Below are positions 33,824-42,886 of a stretch of 64,000 nt of DNA, one piece after another. The number at the start of each line of letters is the position of its first letter. Position 1 is the first letter of the stretch. The notes under the pieces were generated by a model. The model was not told where the DNA came from, did not search any database, and saw only the letters and a list, made by a program, of their open reading frames with translations. The position numbers and the translations under genes were made by a program. Source of the stretch: Porphyra umbilicalis (Eukaryota > Rhodophyta > Bangiophyceae > Bangiales > Bangiaceae); contig KV918832.1 in NCBI GenBank assembly GCA_002049455.2, forward strand, positions 213,608 through 277,607, in the 5' to 3' direction.

Positions 33824-35602
33824 CTAACAGGACTGAGAGGATGCACCCGTGCCAGCGGGCACTCGCTCGGGCACCCTCGACCGCTGCCTTGCCGCACGAG
33901 CTCGCAGCAGCCGCTTCCGAGGGGATGGGTTTTCCTTGGCGAGGCGGTAGCGGGCCTCCTCCACCGCCGCGGCACACACAACACCCCAGGCCTTGGCCAG
34001 TCGGGATTTCTCGGCCGCGGCGTCTCGCCCGGTCTTCTTGGCCTTTTTGACCGCCGCTTGCGCCGCTGTCACCTTTCTGTTCTTCTCACGCTCCTCCTCC
34101 TTGTCCCGCTTCTCCTTCTCCTGCCGCTGCAACGCCGCCAGCACGTCCGGCGCTGTCAGAGCCGTCGGCTTTCCCGCCGTAGACAGCGTGCCCTGGACGA
34201 TGGTTGGTGTGTTTAACGCCTTTCGTGCAACAGGTGCCACCCGGTCAGTCAAAACTTTCAGGTCCACCGCCTTGAGTGGCTTGTCTGCCCCCTTGCTGAA
34301 CTCGTCGACGGGAAACTTGGTGGGGTCCAGCGGCCACACACCGACGGCTGCAAAAGCCGCCGCCAAGTGGGCAGGAGAAAAGGCGTCGTCGGCCGCAAGC
34401 TTGACGCAGTCCATAAGGTCTAAAACCGAGAAGTGGCCCCCCGAAGAGACGCATGAACCCGATCGGCTTTGAACGTGCCGTCTGATGGCGGGCTGGAAGC
34501 TCCCAAAAGTAGCCTTGTTGTCGAGGGCCTGAATGAGGTGCGAGAGCTTTGATGGTTGCGCTACCACGGTGACGCCAGCCTTCATCAACGTGAGGATGCC
34601 CGGCACCGACAAATGCACCTTGGCCCCGTCCACAAGCACCAACTTGTTGTCCTTGGGGTAGATATTGCTCAAAATTCCAACGATGTGGTCAGCCCATACG
34701 TCACAGATTTGCTTGTCAAACCCGGGCGGGTCGCGCCTGACAACCATGGCCGAGTCGTTGAGCCGCGAGGCCAGCACCACCTTCCTCTCGCCCTTGTCAT
34801 CTGCAACCTTGACGTACGCGTGTCCACTGGCACTCCCCGACACGACCACAAAGTGGGGCGCGACGATACCCGCCGGCGAAACGGTGAATGCCGCTGTGCA
34901 CGCCGCCGCCCCGGAACCAATGGCCGCCATGATGACCTCCGGCTTCTGCAGCCCCGCAGGTCCAATGATGGTTGAGCGCGCCTCTTGCAGCACCTCCCGC
35001 GCCTTGACATGTGTTTCATCCATGTTCCACAGCTGATGGGCGTGGTTAATCTTGAGGTCACGGAATAGGACGCGAAGCCCAGCGTACCAGAGTGAAACGA
35101 CATCAGGCCTGGCATTGCCTGCCCGACCTTGCTCAATGGTCCCGACTCGGTACTCCCGCAATCCGGGCCAGCGGCACATAAACAGACGGTAAAACGCGAC
35201 GCCAGGGGTCAACTTACCACCAAAGTAGGCCCGTGCAGTCGACTGACGCTCAGAGGAGAGCACCGCCACGTACTCTCCGACCCAGCGCAGGAAGTCAACA
35301 CGTGTCAGGCCGCACCCTACGACCGCCTGGAGCTTGATAAAGCGCACCAGGAGCTCCTCCTCCGCGCGGGAAAAGAATGGCTGCCTGCCCGGAGGGGTTG
35401 ACTTGCCCCCAGTCGCCTTGAAGTGCCGCACTGCACTTCGCGTCACGCCGGCCTCCCGGCAGATGGCGGCGACGGAGGCACCCTGCGCCACGAGGGCCGC
35501 GATCATGTTGCGCTGCGCCTGTGTCGGCGAGGGCCTTGACACCTTGCCCTTGCGGGATCCGGCGGGGGGTCGCCCTGCCATTACCGCGGCACACGGAGCC
35601 AC
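33824..35602 (-). CDS. Pogo-like DDE_1 transposase, apparently intact
   Basis: 592 residues in one frame from ATG 35602 (ATG 35581 is also possible). An N-terminal helix-turn-helix lies at residues 27-62 (TQAQRNMIAALVAQGASVAA then ICREAGVTRSAVRHF). The catalytic core has Asp195 in LWNMDETHVK, Asp325 in LVLVDGAKVHLS and Asp361 in LIQALDNKATFGSF: D-D-D in the pogo/Tc1-mariner order. AAFAAVGVWPLDPTKF, a block typical of jerky/pogo-like proteins, follows. The C-terminus is Lys/Arg-rich with a coiled coil (RQEKEKRDKEEEREKNRK). No internal stop or intron is seen. It lies inside the TA-flanked repeats at 33195/38101, so it is the likely enzyme of that element. Confidence 0.88.
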   Translation of the reverse strand: MAPCAAVMAGRPPAGSRKGKVSRPSPTQAQRNMIAALVAQGASVAAICREAGVTRSAVRHFKATGGKSTPPGRQPFFSRAEEELLVRFIKLQAVVGCGLTRVDFLRWVGEYVAVLSSERQSTARAYFGGKLTPGVAFYRLFMCRWPGLREYRVGTIEQGRAGNARPDVVSLWYAGLRVLFRDLKINHAHQLWNMDETHVKAREVLQEARSTIIGPAGLQKPEVIMAAIGSGAAACTAAFTVSPAGIVAPHFVVVSGSASGHAYVKVADDKGERKVVLASRLNDSAMVVRRDPPGFDKQICDVWADHIVGILSNIYPKDNKLVLVDGAKVHLSVPGILTLMKAGVTVVAQPSKLSHLIQALDNKATFGSFQPAIRRHVQSRSGSCVSSGGHFSVLDLMDCVKLAADDAFSPAHLAAAFAAVGVWPLDPTKFPVDEFSKGADKPLKAVDLKVLTDRVAPVARKALNTPTIVQGTLSTAGKPTALTAPDVLAALQRQEKEKRDKEEEREKNRKVTAAQAAVKKAKKTGRDAAAEKSRLAKAWGVVCAAAVEEARYRLAKENPSPRKRLLRARAARQRSRVPERVPAGTGASSQSC

Positions 35603-35850
35603 CTGAACGCCGCAGTGGGTGGCAGAGAAGAGGTGATGTGGTGTTCGAGTGGGGGTACAAGGAGGTGAAGCAGGTGTTCAGCAGCCTCGACTTTAAGCGG
35701 AAGCTGAAAATACAGGAGGGGCCTGTGGCGCTGGTGTACCAGGCGGCGGTCTTCTTCTGGAATATTCGCTGCTGTCTGTATGGCGGGCAGACGGCCACGT
35801 TTTTCAAGTGCGCACCTCCTAGCGTGGAGCGGTACCTCTCACTGCCGTAG
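35600..35850 (+). pseudogene. PIF/Harbinger-type transposase C-terminal fragment
   Basis: The plus-strand frame ending at TAG 35848-35850 reads VVFEWGYKEVKQVFSSLDFK, then a KLKIQEGPVALVYQAA block, CLYGGQTATFF and APPSVERYL. This is the stereotyped tail after the catalytic Glu of many DDE_Tnp_4 (Harbinger-like) transposases (EWGFxKV..F..DFKKxLKL......LYG..T..FF...PPTxEEYL). Everything upstream, including the two catalytic Asp, is missing; the pogo-like gene starts there in the opposite direction. It differs in sequence from the full Harbinger transposase at 52-54 kb, so it comes from another family. Confidence 0.65.
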
Positions 35851-36416
35851 AGGACTGCAGTGGGGCGCAGGGTGGAGGGGGAGGAACGTGGGGGGGAGTG
35901 TGGGGCGGGGGGGGTGGGGAGGGGCCTGCGGGATGCGGGGGTAGGGGGGGGGGGGGAGTGTGGGATGCGGGGGGGGGGGGGGGGACTGGTGAGTGAGTCG
36001 TAGCGCACCATTTTGCCGCCGTCGGCGGTGGCGGCTCGGGCGTGCGGCGCCGCGCCGTTTCCCGGGCGGCCGGCGCAGCCGGCCACCCCACGGGCCGCGT
36101 CCCCCACCGCCCGTGACCGCCACCGCCTGATCGGGCGGCGTCGGGCGGCCTTGCTCGGCCACCTTCGGCCGCCTCGCTCGGCCGCCCTCCGCCACCCTCG
36201 CTGCCGCCGTCGGCCACGGCGGCGGGGGCGGCCCGTGGGGTGGCCGGCTGCGCCGGCCGCCCGGGAAACGGCGCGATGTGTCGGGCGTACGCTCAAAACT
36301 ACAACGTGTTTCAAGGACCACAACACACACAAAAAAAACAGAAAGCGCCAGACGCGCCCGGCTGCGGCGCCCCCCCCCAAGCCCGCGCCCCAGTTCCCTC
36401 ACCCCCCCCCACGCGC
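35851..36416. other. Non-coding, G-rich tract and inverted repeat
   Basis: 35,865-35,985 is a run of G-blocks (many of 5-12 G) with quadruplex potential. A 47-bp perfect inverted repeat and GGCCGCCT/CTCGGCC micro-repeats follow up to 36,275. It lies between the Harbinger fragment and the Myb/MADF-like gene. Confidence 0.6.
36051..36275. repeat. 47-bp perfect inverted repeat, 131-bp loop
   Basis: Arm 36051-36097 (CGCGCCGTTTCCCGGGCGGC...) is exactly inverted at 36229-36275. The loop carries CTCGGCC(A/G)CC-type micro-repeats. It could be the ends of a small nested element or a hairpin-forming regulatory/terminator structure; no duplication of flanking bases was apparent. Confidence 0.9.
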
Positions 36417-37562
36417 TCACTTGTCAAGTCGCCGCAAGAGTGCCGCAATGAGGTCAAGGCTGCGGGCGCGCTCTTCATGGTCAGCAGCCGCGGCTGCCAG
36501 CGCATCCGCTGCGGCTCGGCGGCTCGTGGCCTCTCTCGCCTCCTGCCGTCCCGCTTCTGCCAGGTGCGCCTCGCGCTCGTGCGGTAGCTTTCGCTCTTCG
36601 AGGTCAAGCCGCCGCTCCTCGGCAGAGCAGCGCCGCTCCTCGGCCTTCCGCGAGCTCTCCGCGCTGCTTCTGACAACCTCAAGCAGCTCCTCCTCCTTCT
36701 CGTCCTCGATCTCCGCCCGGCGGCGGGAGCGCCCCCCAGCAGGTGACCTTGTGGTGCCGCCACCATCTTCACCCCCCTCCCGCTTCTCCACTCCGTCCCC
36801 GTCGGCTGCCATACCAGAATCCCGCTCCTCCCGGCGGCGGACGCGCCGCGCCAGGGCCGAACGACGAGCATCTGCGCCGGCCTGTAGGAGCGCATCCTCC
36901 TTCTTGGTCGTCTCCCCCTTGGCCTTGGCGGCGCGCAGCCGGCTGTCGTTCACGGCCGAGCACGCGTCCGCCATCAGCGCGTCCATCTCCGTCACTTCCT
37001 CTACAGTCCCGCTCTCCTTGGCCACAGCCGCATCCTTTTTCTCAAACTTCGCCTTGAGGAGCTTGAATCGGTCCTTGACGGCTTTGCCGTCCACGTGAAA
37101 GGGCTTAGCCGGCTGCTGGTTGAAACGGTCCGCCGCCCGCTCGTAGGTCTCCTCGCCTTTGCCCCACTCGGCCAGGTTGGCGCCGGCCATTGTCACCGAC
37201 GACGCGTAAAGCAGATCCACACGAATCCCCTCTGTTCCGACAGGCCAGACACGGCGCTTCTTGGGAGGCGGCGCCGCGTTGCCGTCCTTGTCCACCTCCT
37301 CCACGTCGCTCGGGCTACTGCTCGGTCGGGCCGCCGATGGCGCCGGGGGAGGGGGGGCACCACTGCCGCCCGAGAGAGGGGGGCCAGGAAGAGCGGCGCC
37401 TCCCGTGCCCAACCCAGCGCCACGTCGGGGGGGAGCAGGGGACGGGACAGAGGAGGCGCCCGCGCCGCGCCCGGCGCCGCGCTCGGGTGGGGAGAGGGCT
37501 GCACGGGTGGAGGCGTCCGCAGCACCCGCCGTGTCCGCAGCGTCCCCATCGGGTGACCCCAT
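36417..37562 (-). CDS. Myb/MADF-like DNA-binding protein with coiled coil, element-borne
   Basis: The preferred start is ATG 37562 (MGSPDGDAADTAGAAD), giving 381 residues; an upstream ATG at 37883 would add 107 low-quality residues. Residues 1-100 are disordered. A basic KKRR motif (101-104) could be a nuclear signal. Residues 108-210 (IRVDLLYASSV..., AVKDRFKLLKAKFEKKD, TEMDALMADA) have the helix pattern of the Myb/SANT- or MADF-like domain seen in transposon-associated proteins. Residues ~255-375 are a charged coiled coil (AEERRLDLEERKLPHERE). Partner proteins of this kind accompany Harbinger transposases; here it shares a TA-flanked element with a pogo-like enzyme. Function in mobility is inferred. 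Confidence 0.65.
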   Translation of the reverse strand: MGSPDGDAADTAGAADASTRAALSPPERGAGRGAGASSVPSPAPPRRGAGLGTGGAALPGPPLSGGSGAPPPPAPSAARPSSSPSDVEEVDKDGNAAPPPKKRRVWPVGTEGIRVDLLYASSVTMAGANLAEWGKGEETYERAADRFNQQPAKPFHVDGKAVKDRFKLLKAKFEKKDAAVAKESGTVEEVTEMDALMADACSAVNDSRLRAAKAKGETTKKEDALLQAGADARRSALARRVRRREERDSGMAADGDGVEKREGGEDGGGTTRSPAGGRSRRRAEIEDEKEEELLEVVRSSAESSRKAEERRCSAEERRLDLEERKLPHEREAHLAEAGRQEAREATSRRAAADALAAAAADHEERARSLDLIAALLRRLDK

Positions 37563-38076
37563 CGCAGTGATGTCGACGGACGCCTCTCGCCGACGCCGGG
37601 CGAATGGCCGGCACGCACACAGGTGCGGCTCTTGGGTACGGGGGGAACAGGCGGTTGCCTGGCAGGACGACGGAGGGACCTCACTCGCGCAGACCCAGAG
37701 GGGCGCCCGCCGGGCGGAAAGGGGGCGTGCGCATCGCTGTGGCCGAGAAATCGACGCCAGTGCGCCACACGTGTCACGATACGTCGAGAGAAACGATCCC
37801 CCGATGTCAACGCAGGAACGCCTCTGATAGCGAGAAATGGTAACCCATTCGGGATCCCTGGGCTGGATCTGCATACGTGGCATACGTGGCGTGCCACGCT
37901 AACGATTTTCTTCCCACAAACGGGTTGTTTAAACTCCCTATTGTGTGTTTCTGTTTTTCTGACGGAGGGCGAGGGCTGCTTTCCGCCTCTTGGTGGTTTC
38001 AAAAAACCCTTGGAAATTCTTCGGGCCCACACACTGTGAAGAAGCGCGCCTTACAGTGGTCGTTGAATGGTCCCAG
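37563..38076. other. 5' region of the Myb/MADF-like gene inside the element
   Basis: No separate gene. It ends in two tandem copies of the AGTGGTCGTTGAATGGTC box (38,054-38,093), the second of which belongs to the right terminal repeat. The promoter of the Myb/MADF-like gene should lie here. Confidence 0.5.
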
Positions 38077-38101
38077 TGGTCGTTGAATGGTCCAATACGG
38101 A
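38077..38101 (-). repeat. Right terminal inverted repeat of the 4.9-kb element
   Basis: This is the reverse-complement partner of 33195-33219 (23/25), followed by TA at 38102-38103. A tandem inner copy of its inward half lies at about 38,058-38,072. Confidence 0.85.
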
Positions 38102-38103
38102 TA

Positions 38104-38300
38104 CAGGCCGGTCGTGCACGCGGCTCTTGCGGCCCTTCCAAAACACCACCAGCCGCGGCGTCAGGCGGTAGTGGGGCGGCCGCGGGATGTCCTTGACCGG
38201 CGCCCTGTCGGCCCCAAGGTACTCGGCCTCCAACTCCGCCGCCGCGGCGGGCGGCGGCGGCTTGGCGGGCGTGAATGGCACCGCCGCCGCCACACTGGCG
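38104..38300 (-). pseudogene. Host minus-strand exon interrupted by the 4.9-kb element
   Basis: Read on the minus strand, this stretch gives AELEAEYLGADRAPVKDIPR then a PPHYRLTPRLVVFWKGRK block and SRVHDRP, with GC-ending codons that look genuinely coding. The frame enters the transposon end and stops at 38051. On the far side of the element (33,192 downward) the frame stays open for about 45 more codons. This suggests the element split a gene. The upstream limit is unclear, because the antisense Ala-rich gene begins at 38321. Product not recognised. Confidence 0.4.
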
Positions 38301-38320
38301 GCGACGCGTGGTGGCCCGGC

Positions 38321-40239
38321 ATGGTGGGCGCGCGGCGCAAAATTCCCCCCCCCTCTGCCCGCGGCGGCGGCGGGGCAGGCGCCAAAGGCGCCGCCGCCGC
38401 CGCGGCCGCCGCGTCTGGGGCGGACGCGCCCCTCACCCCCGCCGTGGCGGCGGCGATCGAGGCGGCGTTCGGGCGCTCGACGAGCGACGTGGCGGCGCTG
38501 CAGGTGCGCCTCGCCGCCGCCGAGGCGGCGCTCGCCGCCGGCGCGGCAGCGCCGCCCGCCACCACCACCACCGCCGGTCGGGGGCGCGACGCGGCGGCGG
38601 CCGCGACCGCCGCCGCTGACGCGGCGCGCACCTGCTTCCGCTGTGGGGGGCCGCTCTTTGACGGCCACGCCGACGCGGGCGGCGGGGAGGGTGCTGCGGC
38701 GGTGGTGATGGGGGACGCCCCCTCGGCGCGGGGTGCCGCGTCGCCCGCGGGCGAGGCGGGGCTGTCGTTGGACTCGGACTTGGACGGCGAGGCGGCCTGG
38801 GCGGGCTACACGACGCCCCCGCCAGTGGCCGTGCGCGTCACGGCCGCCGACCGGCGGGGGGGCCCCCTCGGCCGCGTCGTCGGCGGCGGCATTGACGGCG
38901 GCGGCCACGACGGTGGCGGGCGGGGCGAAAAGGACCGGCTGGCGGGCCCATCCCCGACGGCCATCACCTCCCGCTGCGGCAGCAGCGGCGCTACCACCGC
39001 CTCGACGGTCGGCACGTCGACGGTCGGCATGCCGTCGCCGCCATCGCCGCTGTCCCCCAGCTCCCCCGCCAGCAGCGTCTGGGCGGTGCCCTGCATGGCG
39101 GGCCACCCGCCGCCACTGCCCCTCTCCGCGGCGGTCGGCGAGGCGGCGGCCGCGCCGGCCGCCGCTGCCGCCCCACGCACGTCCCCGCCCGCCGCCGCCA
39201 ACGACGCTGCCGACGCTGACGCGGCGGGCGCACCGGGTGGCGCAACCGCAGCCGCCGCAGCCGCAGCAGCAACAGCCGCAGCCGCAGCAGCCGCCACCGA
39301 CGCGGCCGCCCGCATCGCGGCGCTCACCGACGAGCGCGACGCGGCGGCCGCGGCGGCCGCCGCCGCCACCGCCCTCGCATCCGTGACGGCCGCCCATCTC
39401 GACGCGACGCGCGCGGCGCTCGACGGCGCCGACGCGGTGGCCGACGCGGCGACCGCCGCTGCCGCCGCCGCGTCGGCGGGCGCGTCGTGCCACGCGGCAG
39501 CGACGGCCGCCGCGTCGGCCGCTGCCAACGAGGCGGAAGCCGATGCCGAGGCGGCAACGGCGGCGGCTCGCCGCGCGACGCGCGGCGCCGCCGCCGCGTC
39601 GGCGGCGACGACGGCGACGCCGGCGGGTGGCTGGGGGGAGGGGCGACGGCGGGTCGGCTGGTGGGGTGGGCCGTCCGCTCGACGGGCGGGTGCTGAATCA
39701 TGGCCACCTTCGCTTGGCGGTCCGCGTCGTTTGGGCCGTCTCGGGGTGGCGGCAGCGGCGGCGGCGGCGGCGGGGGGCGGAGCGGCGCCTGCAAGGGACG
39801 TTGCTGGGCGGCGGCCGCGCCGTCGGGTGCCGCTTGCGGTCGGCGGGTGTGGGCCCGCCGCCGGTGCGGGCGTGGGCAGCGGGCGCCCGTGGGGGGAAGG
39901 GGGAGGCCGAACCGCCCTCTGGGGGGGGGGGGTGTTGACCCGCCGCGCGCGGGGCGGCGGGCCGCAGCCGGCGGCGGCGGTGGGGTCGGCGGTGGGGGCG
40001 CCGGCGACGGTTGGGGCCGCGCCTTCCGCCGCTGCGTCGGCACCGCCGCCACCGCCCGGGGTCGCCATCGTCCCTGCGGATACGCTCCTTGCGGGATCCG
40101 TTGCGGGCGCGCCCGCGCCCGTCGCCGCCGCCGCAGGCGTGGAGGCAGAGGTCGACGCTGCCGTGGCCCCCGTCGGCAGCGCGCCCGTCGACGCGGCGGC
40201 GGGCGTGACGGCGGCGGTGACGGGGGTCGTCGTGGACAC

Positions 40240-40271
<32 letters not shown>

Positions 40272-40468
40272 CCCCGCGGCCCCGCCGCCGCCGCCGCCAC
40301 CCTTCGTCGTTAGGCCACTGGCGCGGGACCGCCAGCGGGTGTCGCGGGTTCCTACCGACGCCCTTGCGCGCCGACGCGGTCGCCCTGGCGGTCGGGGAGC
40401 TCGGGCGTATTGGGAGGGAGGACGGCCTGCTGTCACTCGAGGTATGGGGGGTAATGGGCCGGCCTTGA
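38321..40468 (+). CDS. Ala-rich coiled-coil protein, function unknown
   Basis: Frame from ATG 38321 (MVGARRKIPPPSARGG) to stop 40466-40468, 715 residues. Codon choice is strongly GC-ending and sense (e.g. TPAVAAAIEAAFGRSTSD, VAALQVRLAAAEAALA). Two predicted coiled coils stand out, near residues 45-80 and 330-400 (RIAALTDERDAAAA, THLDA-like heptads), with a CFRCGGPLFDGH segment (single C-x-x-C pair) and an acidic LSLDSDLDGEAAW patch between. Residues ~440-560 are Gly/Arg-rich and could be an unspliced intron or linker. Antisense frames are equally long but have poorer codon patterns. No domain was recognised; an upstream start cannot be excluded. Confidence 0.5.
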
Positions 40469-40983
40469 TGAACGGCATGGGTGGAAAGGGGGGGGTGGCG
40501 GGAGGGGTTGACGAGCAAGTGGGTTGTGGTTGCGACGTGCGGTGAACTTATCTTATTCAGTTTGGTCATTTTCAAGTTCCCAGGCCAGGGTGTTTTCGCG
40601 AACGCGCCTTCAGTCATATATACCACAAATAGTTTAGTTATCTGAGGTCAGCGCGAGATCACCTGTGGGCCGAGGCCAACCATAGACCTGCCTCACACCT
40701 GAAGCGAACGCCTCTGAGTGGACCCAGTGGCCCCCTGTTTCGCGTGCCGCCTGCCCTCGGTCCCGCCGCCCCACCACCAGTGATCGCGCTCCCAGCTGGG
40801 CGTCGGGACGAACCCGTCCGCCCACGTTCCCGCCACCGCCGCCTGTCCCCCCACCCGTCCCGCCGCCCACCCCCGTCCCCCCGACCGACTCTTGCCGCCA
40901 CTCGTGGACCCCCCCATTTTCCGCCGCAGCAACACGGTACCGGCTCTTCCCTGCGCTTCCCCGCCCCCCGTCGTTGCCCCGCC
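40469..40983. promoter_or_regulatory. Intergenic, upstream of the plastid Ala/Lys-rich gene
   Basis: About 515 bp. The first half is AT-richer than the neighbours (ATATATACC near 40,615-40,622). The second half is C-rich (5' leader-like CCCCGTCC/CCGCC). No frame is convincing. Likely the promoter and leader of the gene starting at 40984. Confidence 0.4.
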
Positions 40984-42409
40984 ATGGCGCTCCCGTCGGC
41001 CTTTGTGGCCGGTCCCCCCCTGCCCCTGCGGCGGACCGCCGGCGTGGCGGCCTTATCAGTCACCCCTCCGCGGCGCGCGGCGGTGGTGGTGGCCCCCCGG
41101 ATGATGGCCGATAAGAACGAGGGCGGCGGCCTGCCGTTTGGCCTCAAGCTGCCGAGCTTTGGGGGCAAGAAGGGCGCCGCCAAGGCGAAGGCCGCGGCGC
41201 CGAAGGCCAAAACGGCTGTCAATCAGTTTGCCGCGAAGGCGTCGAGCAAGGCCGACGCGACCGTTGCGAAGGCAGCGACGGCCACTAAGAACGCGGCCGG
41301 CAAGGTTGAGAACGCTGCCGAGGAGACATTCATGCGGCTGCAGCCGGGCGACGCGGGGTACGTGGAGCCGACGGCCAAGAGTACCGCGTCGAGCATTAAG
41401 AGCGCGGCTTCGGATGTGGGTGATGCTGCGAAGTCGGCCGCAAAGGGCGCGGGCAAGGCGGTACAGGCGGCCACTCCGACCAACGTGAAGAAGGCGGCGG
41501 GTAAGGCAGCGGACGCGGTGGAAGATGCGGTGGACGACGTGCTCAATGCGGCCAAGAAGCCGGCTGCCCGGGGGCTTGGCCTGTTGAGGGAGGATCTGCT
41601 CAAGTCGGCGCCAGAGAGGGCGGGTATTGGGCGCCAGGATCAGGTTGGGGTCGCGGCGCCGACCTACGGTGAGCCAGGGTACGTTGAAGCGGGCGTGCGG
41701 GCAAGTCGGGAGGGGGACAGGGCGCGTCAGTCGCGTGTGCGCACGGTCCCAGCGGGAGTGGATGCATCGACCCCTGCGGGGTCAGCAGCCTTGGGATGCG
41801 CAGTGCGCGCGAGGTGGATCGAGGATGGCCAGGCCCACCACCATGCCACGCGTGGCACTTTTGCGGGCGCGGCACGTGGGTGGGACTTTCTGCTGCGGGG
41901 CGATCACGTGCGCCGGATGGGACGATCCACGTCCGTCTGTGTGTCATCCCTCCAGTGGCCAGGTTCGACTCGAGTCGTTTGGTTTTTTAACGGCGGCCTG
42001 CTAACCCTTCTCGTGGTGTCTGTTGTGTCTGTTGTGCTGATTTGTTTGTACACACTTTGCCCTCTTGGCCGCTGGCGTGTCCATCTGCTCTATGTCCGTC
42101 TGGCCCGCTACTCTTAGGTACAAGTACTCGGCGTACGAGAAGGCCAAGCAGTCGACTCTGGGGGTCTCGTCTTTCTCGGACGATGCCAACGCGGCCGCGA
42201 AGATTGGTGGCATTGAAGCGCTGAAGAAGGCCGCCATCGAGGCCCGCAAGGGTGCTTCCGCCGCGCAGCTCAAGGCCAAGGCCCTCAAGATTGAGAAGGC
42301 CGTCTTGTCCGCAGCTGAGGCGCAGGAGAAGACGAACCCGCTCCCCAGCTACCTGCAGCCTCTGCCGGAAGACACGCCGCGCAAGTACTCGACGTGGAAG
42401 AACTACTGA
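40984..42409 (+). CDS. Plastid-targeted Ala/Lys-rich helical protein, two exons
   Basis: Exons are 40984-41678 and 42118-42409, 328 residues. Intron 41679-42117 (GTACGT...TTAG) joins PTYGEPG to YKYSAYEKAKQST in frame. ATG 40984 follows CGCCCGCC and starts a transit-peptide-like leader (MALPSAFVAGPPLPLRRTAG). A hinge ends near PRMMADKN, then LPFGLKLPSFGGKKGAAKAK. The body is repeated Ala/Lys amphipathic helix (KASSKADATVAKAATATKNA, IKSAASDVGDAAKSAAKGAG), interrupted by QPGDAGYVEPT and YGEPGYKYSAYEK. The C-terminus is PSYLQPLPEDTPRKYSTWKN. No Cys, so no bilin attachment. The helical repeats recall LEA-like or phycobilisome-linker-like proteins, but no signature was recognised; function open. 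It lies beside other plastid genes. Confidence 0.72.
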
Positions 42410-42886
42410 CGGCCGTTGACGGGTTGGCGCCACCGCTGCCGGCGCGCGGTCCGTCGTATCTTACGAGGCCCCCGCCGCCGCCCCCGTGAGGTGCTGTCGT
42501 CGCTGCTGCTTCCACCATGGCTGTTACCGTGTGGGGCCTTTTTTGTTGTTGCGGTTGAGGGCAACCCGGCTGGCATTTTCTTGGTCACCAGAGGGCGCCG
42601 GCGGCTGCGGGTGCTCCCTTTGGGTTAGGGACAAAGCCTGTGCATGCCGGTCTATTTGCATGTGTCATGCTTGGGTGATCCTTTCTTTTTTTTTCTTCAA
42701 GACTGTCGCGTCGTGCTGTACTCATCCTGCTCGGCTGAAATGGCGCCCCGGCAGGGGGACGTACGCGAGTCCCCAGCGGTCCTTGGCCGACAAAACAGAC
42801 TCAGAATCGCCACGACGCATGTACATTTGTCCCCGCCAACTCAAAAACCGTCGCTCGGTACCCGTCGCCTCGCTCGCCCAAACAGA
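42410..42886. other. Convergent 3' regions
   Basis: 477 bp lie between the stop of the plus-strand plastid gene and the stop of the minus-strand lumen-protein gene. A T-run sits at 42,686-42,697. No separate gene was seen. Confidence 0.5.

Larger units (their letters stand above)
33195..38101. mobile_element. 4.9-kb TA-flanked pogo-like element with cargo
   Basis: Terminal inverted repeats of 25 bp (23 matching) lie at 33195-33219 (TCCGTATGAGACCATTCAAC...) and 38077-38101, each with TA immediately outside (33193-33194, 38102-38103). The ACCATTCAACGACCA box is repeated subterminally at both ends (about 33,372 and 38,058-38,072), as transposase binding sites often are. Inside are a pogo-like transposase (minus), a Harbinger C-terminal fragment (plus), a 47-bp perfect inverted repeat and a Myb/MADF-like gene (minus). 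The match between TA duplication and a DDE_1 transposase supports one element. The Harbinger-type material suggests capture or nesting. Confidence 0.75.

Noticed and set aside
38053-38072. Left end of a further TA-CAGTGG element
   Set aside because: TTACAGTGGTCGTTGAATGG looks like a terminus, but no inverted partner was found to the right; better explained as a subterminal copy of the 4.9-kb element's box.
38806-40626. 606-codon minus-strand Ala/Pro frame
   Set aside because: Antisense of the Ala-rich gene; codons are the mirror of a better plus-strand pattern.
40984-42409. Phycoerythrin gamma or other bilin-binding linker
   Set aside because: No Cys for bilin attachment and no linker domain recognised; kept as an unknown plastid protein.
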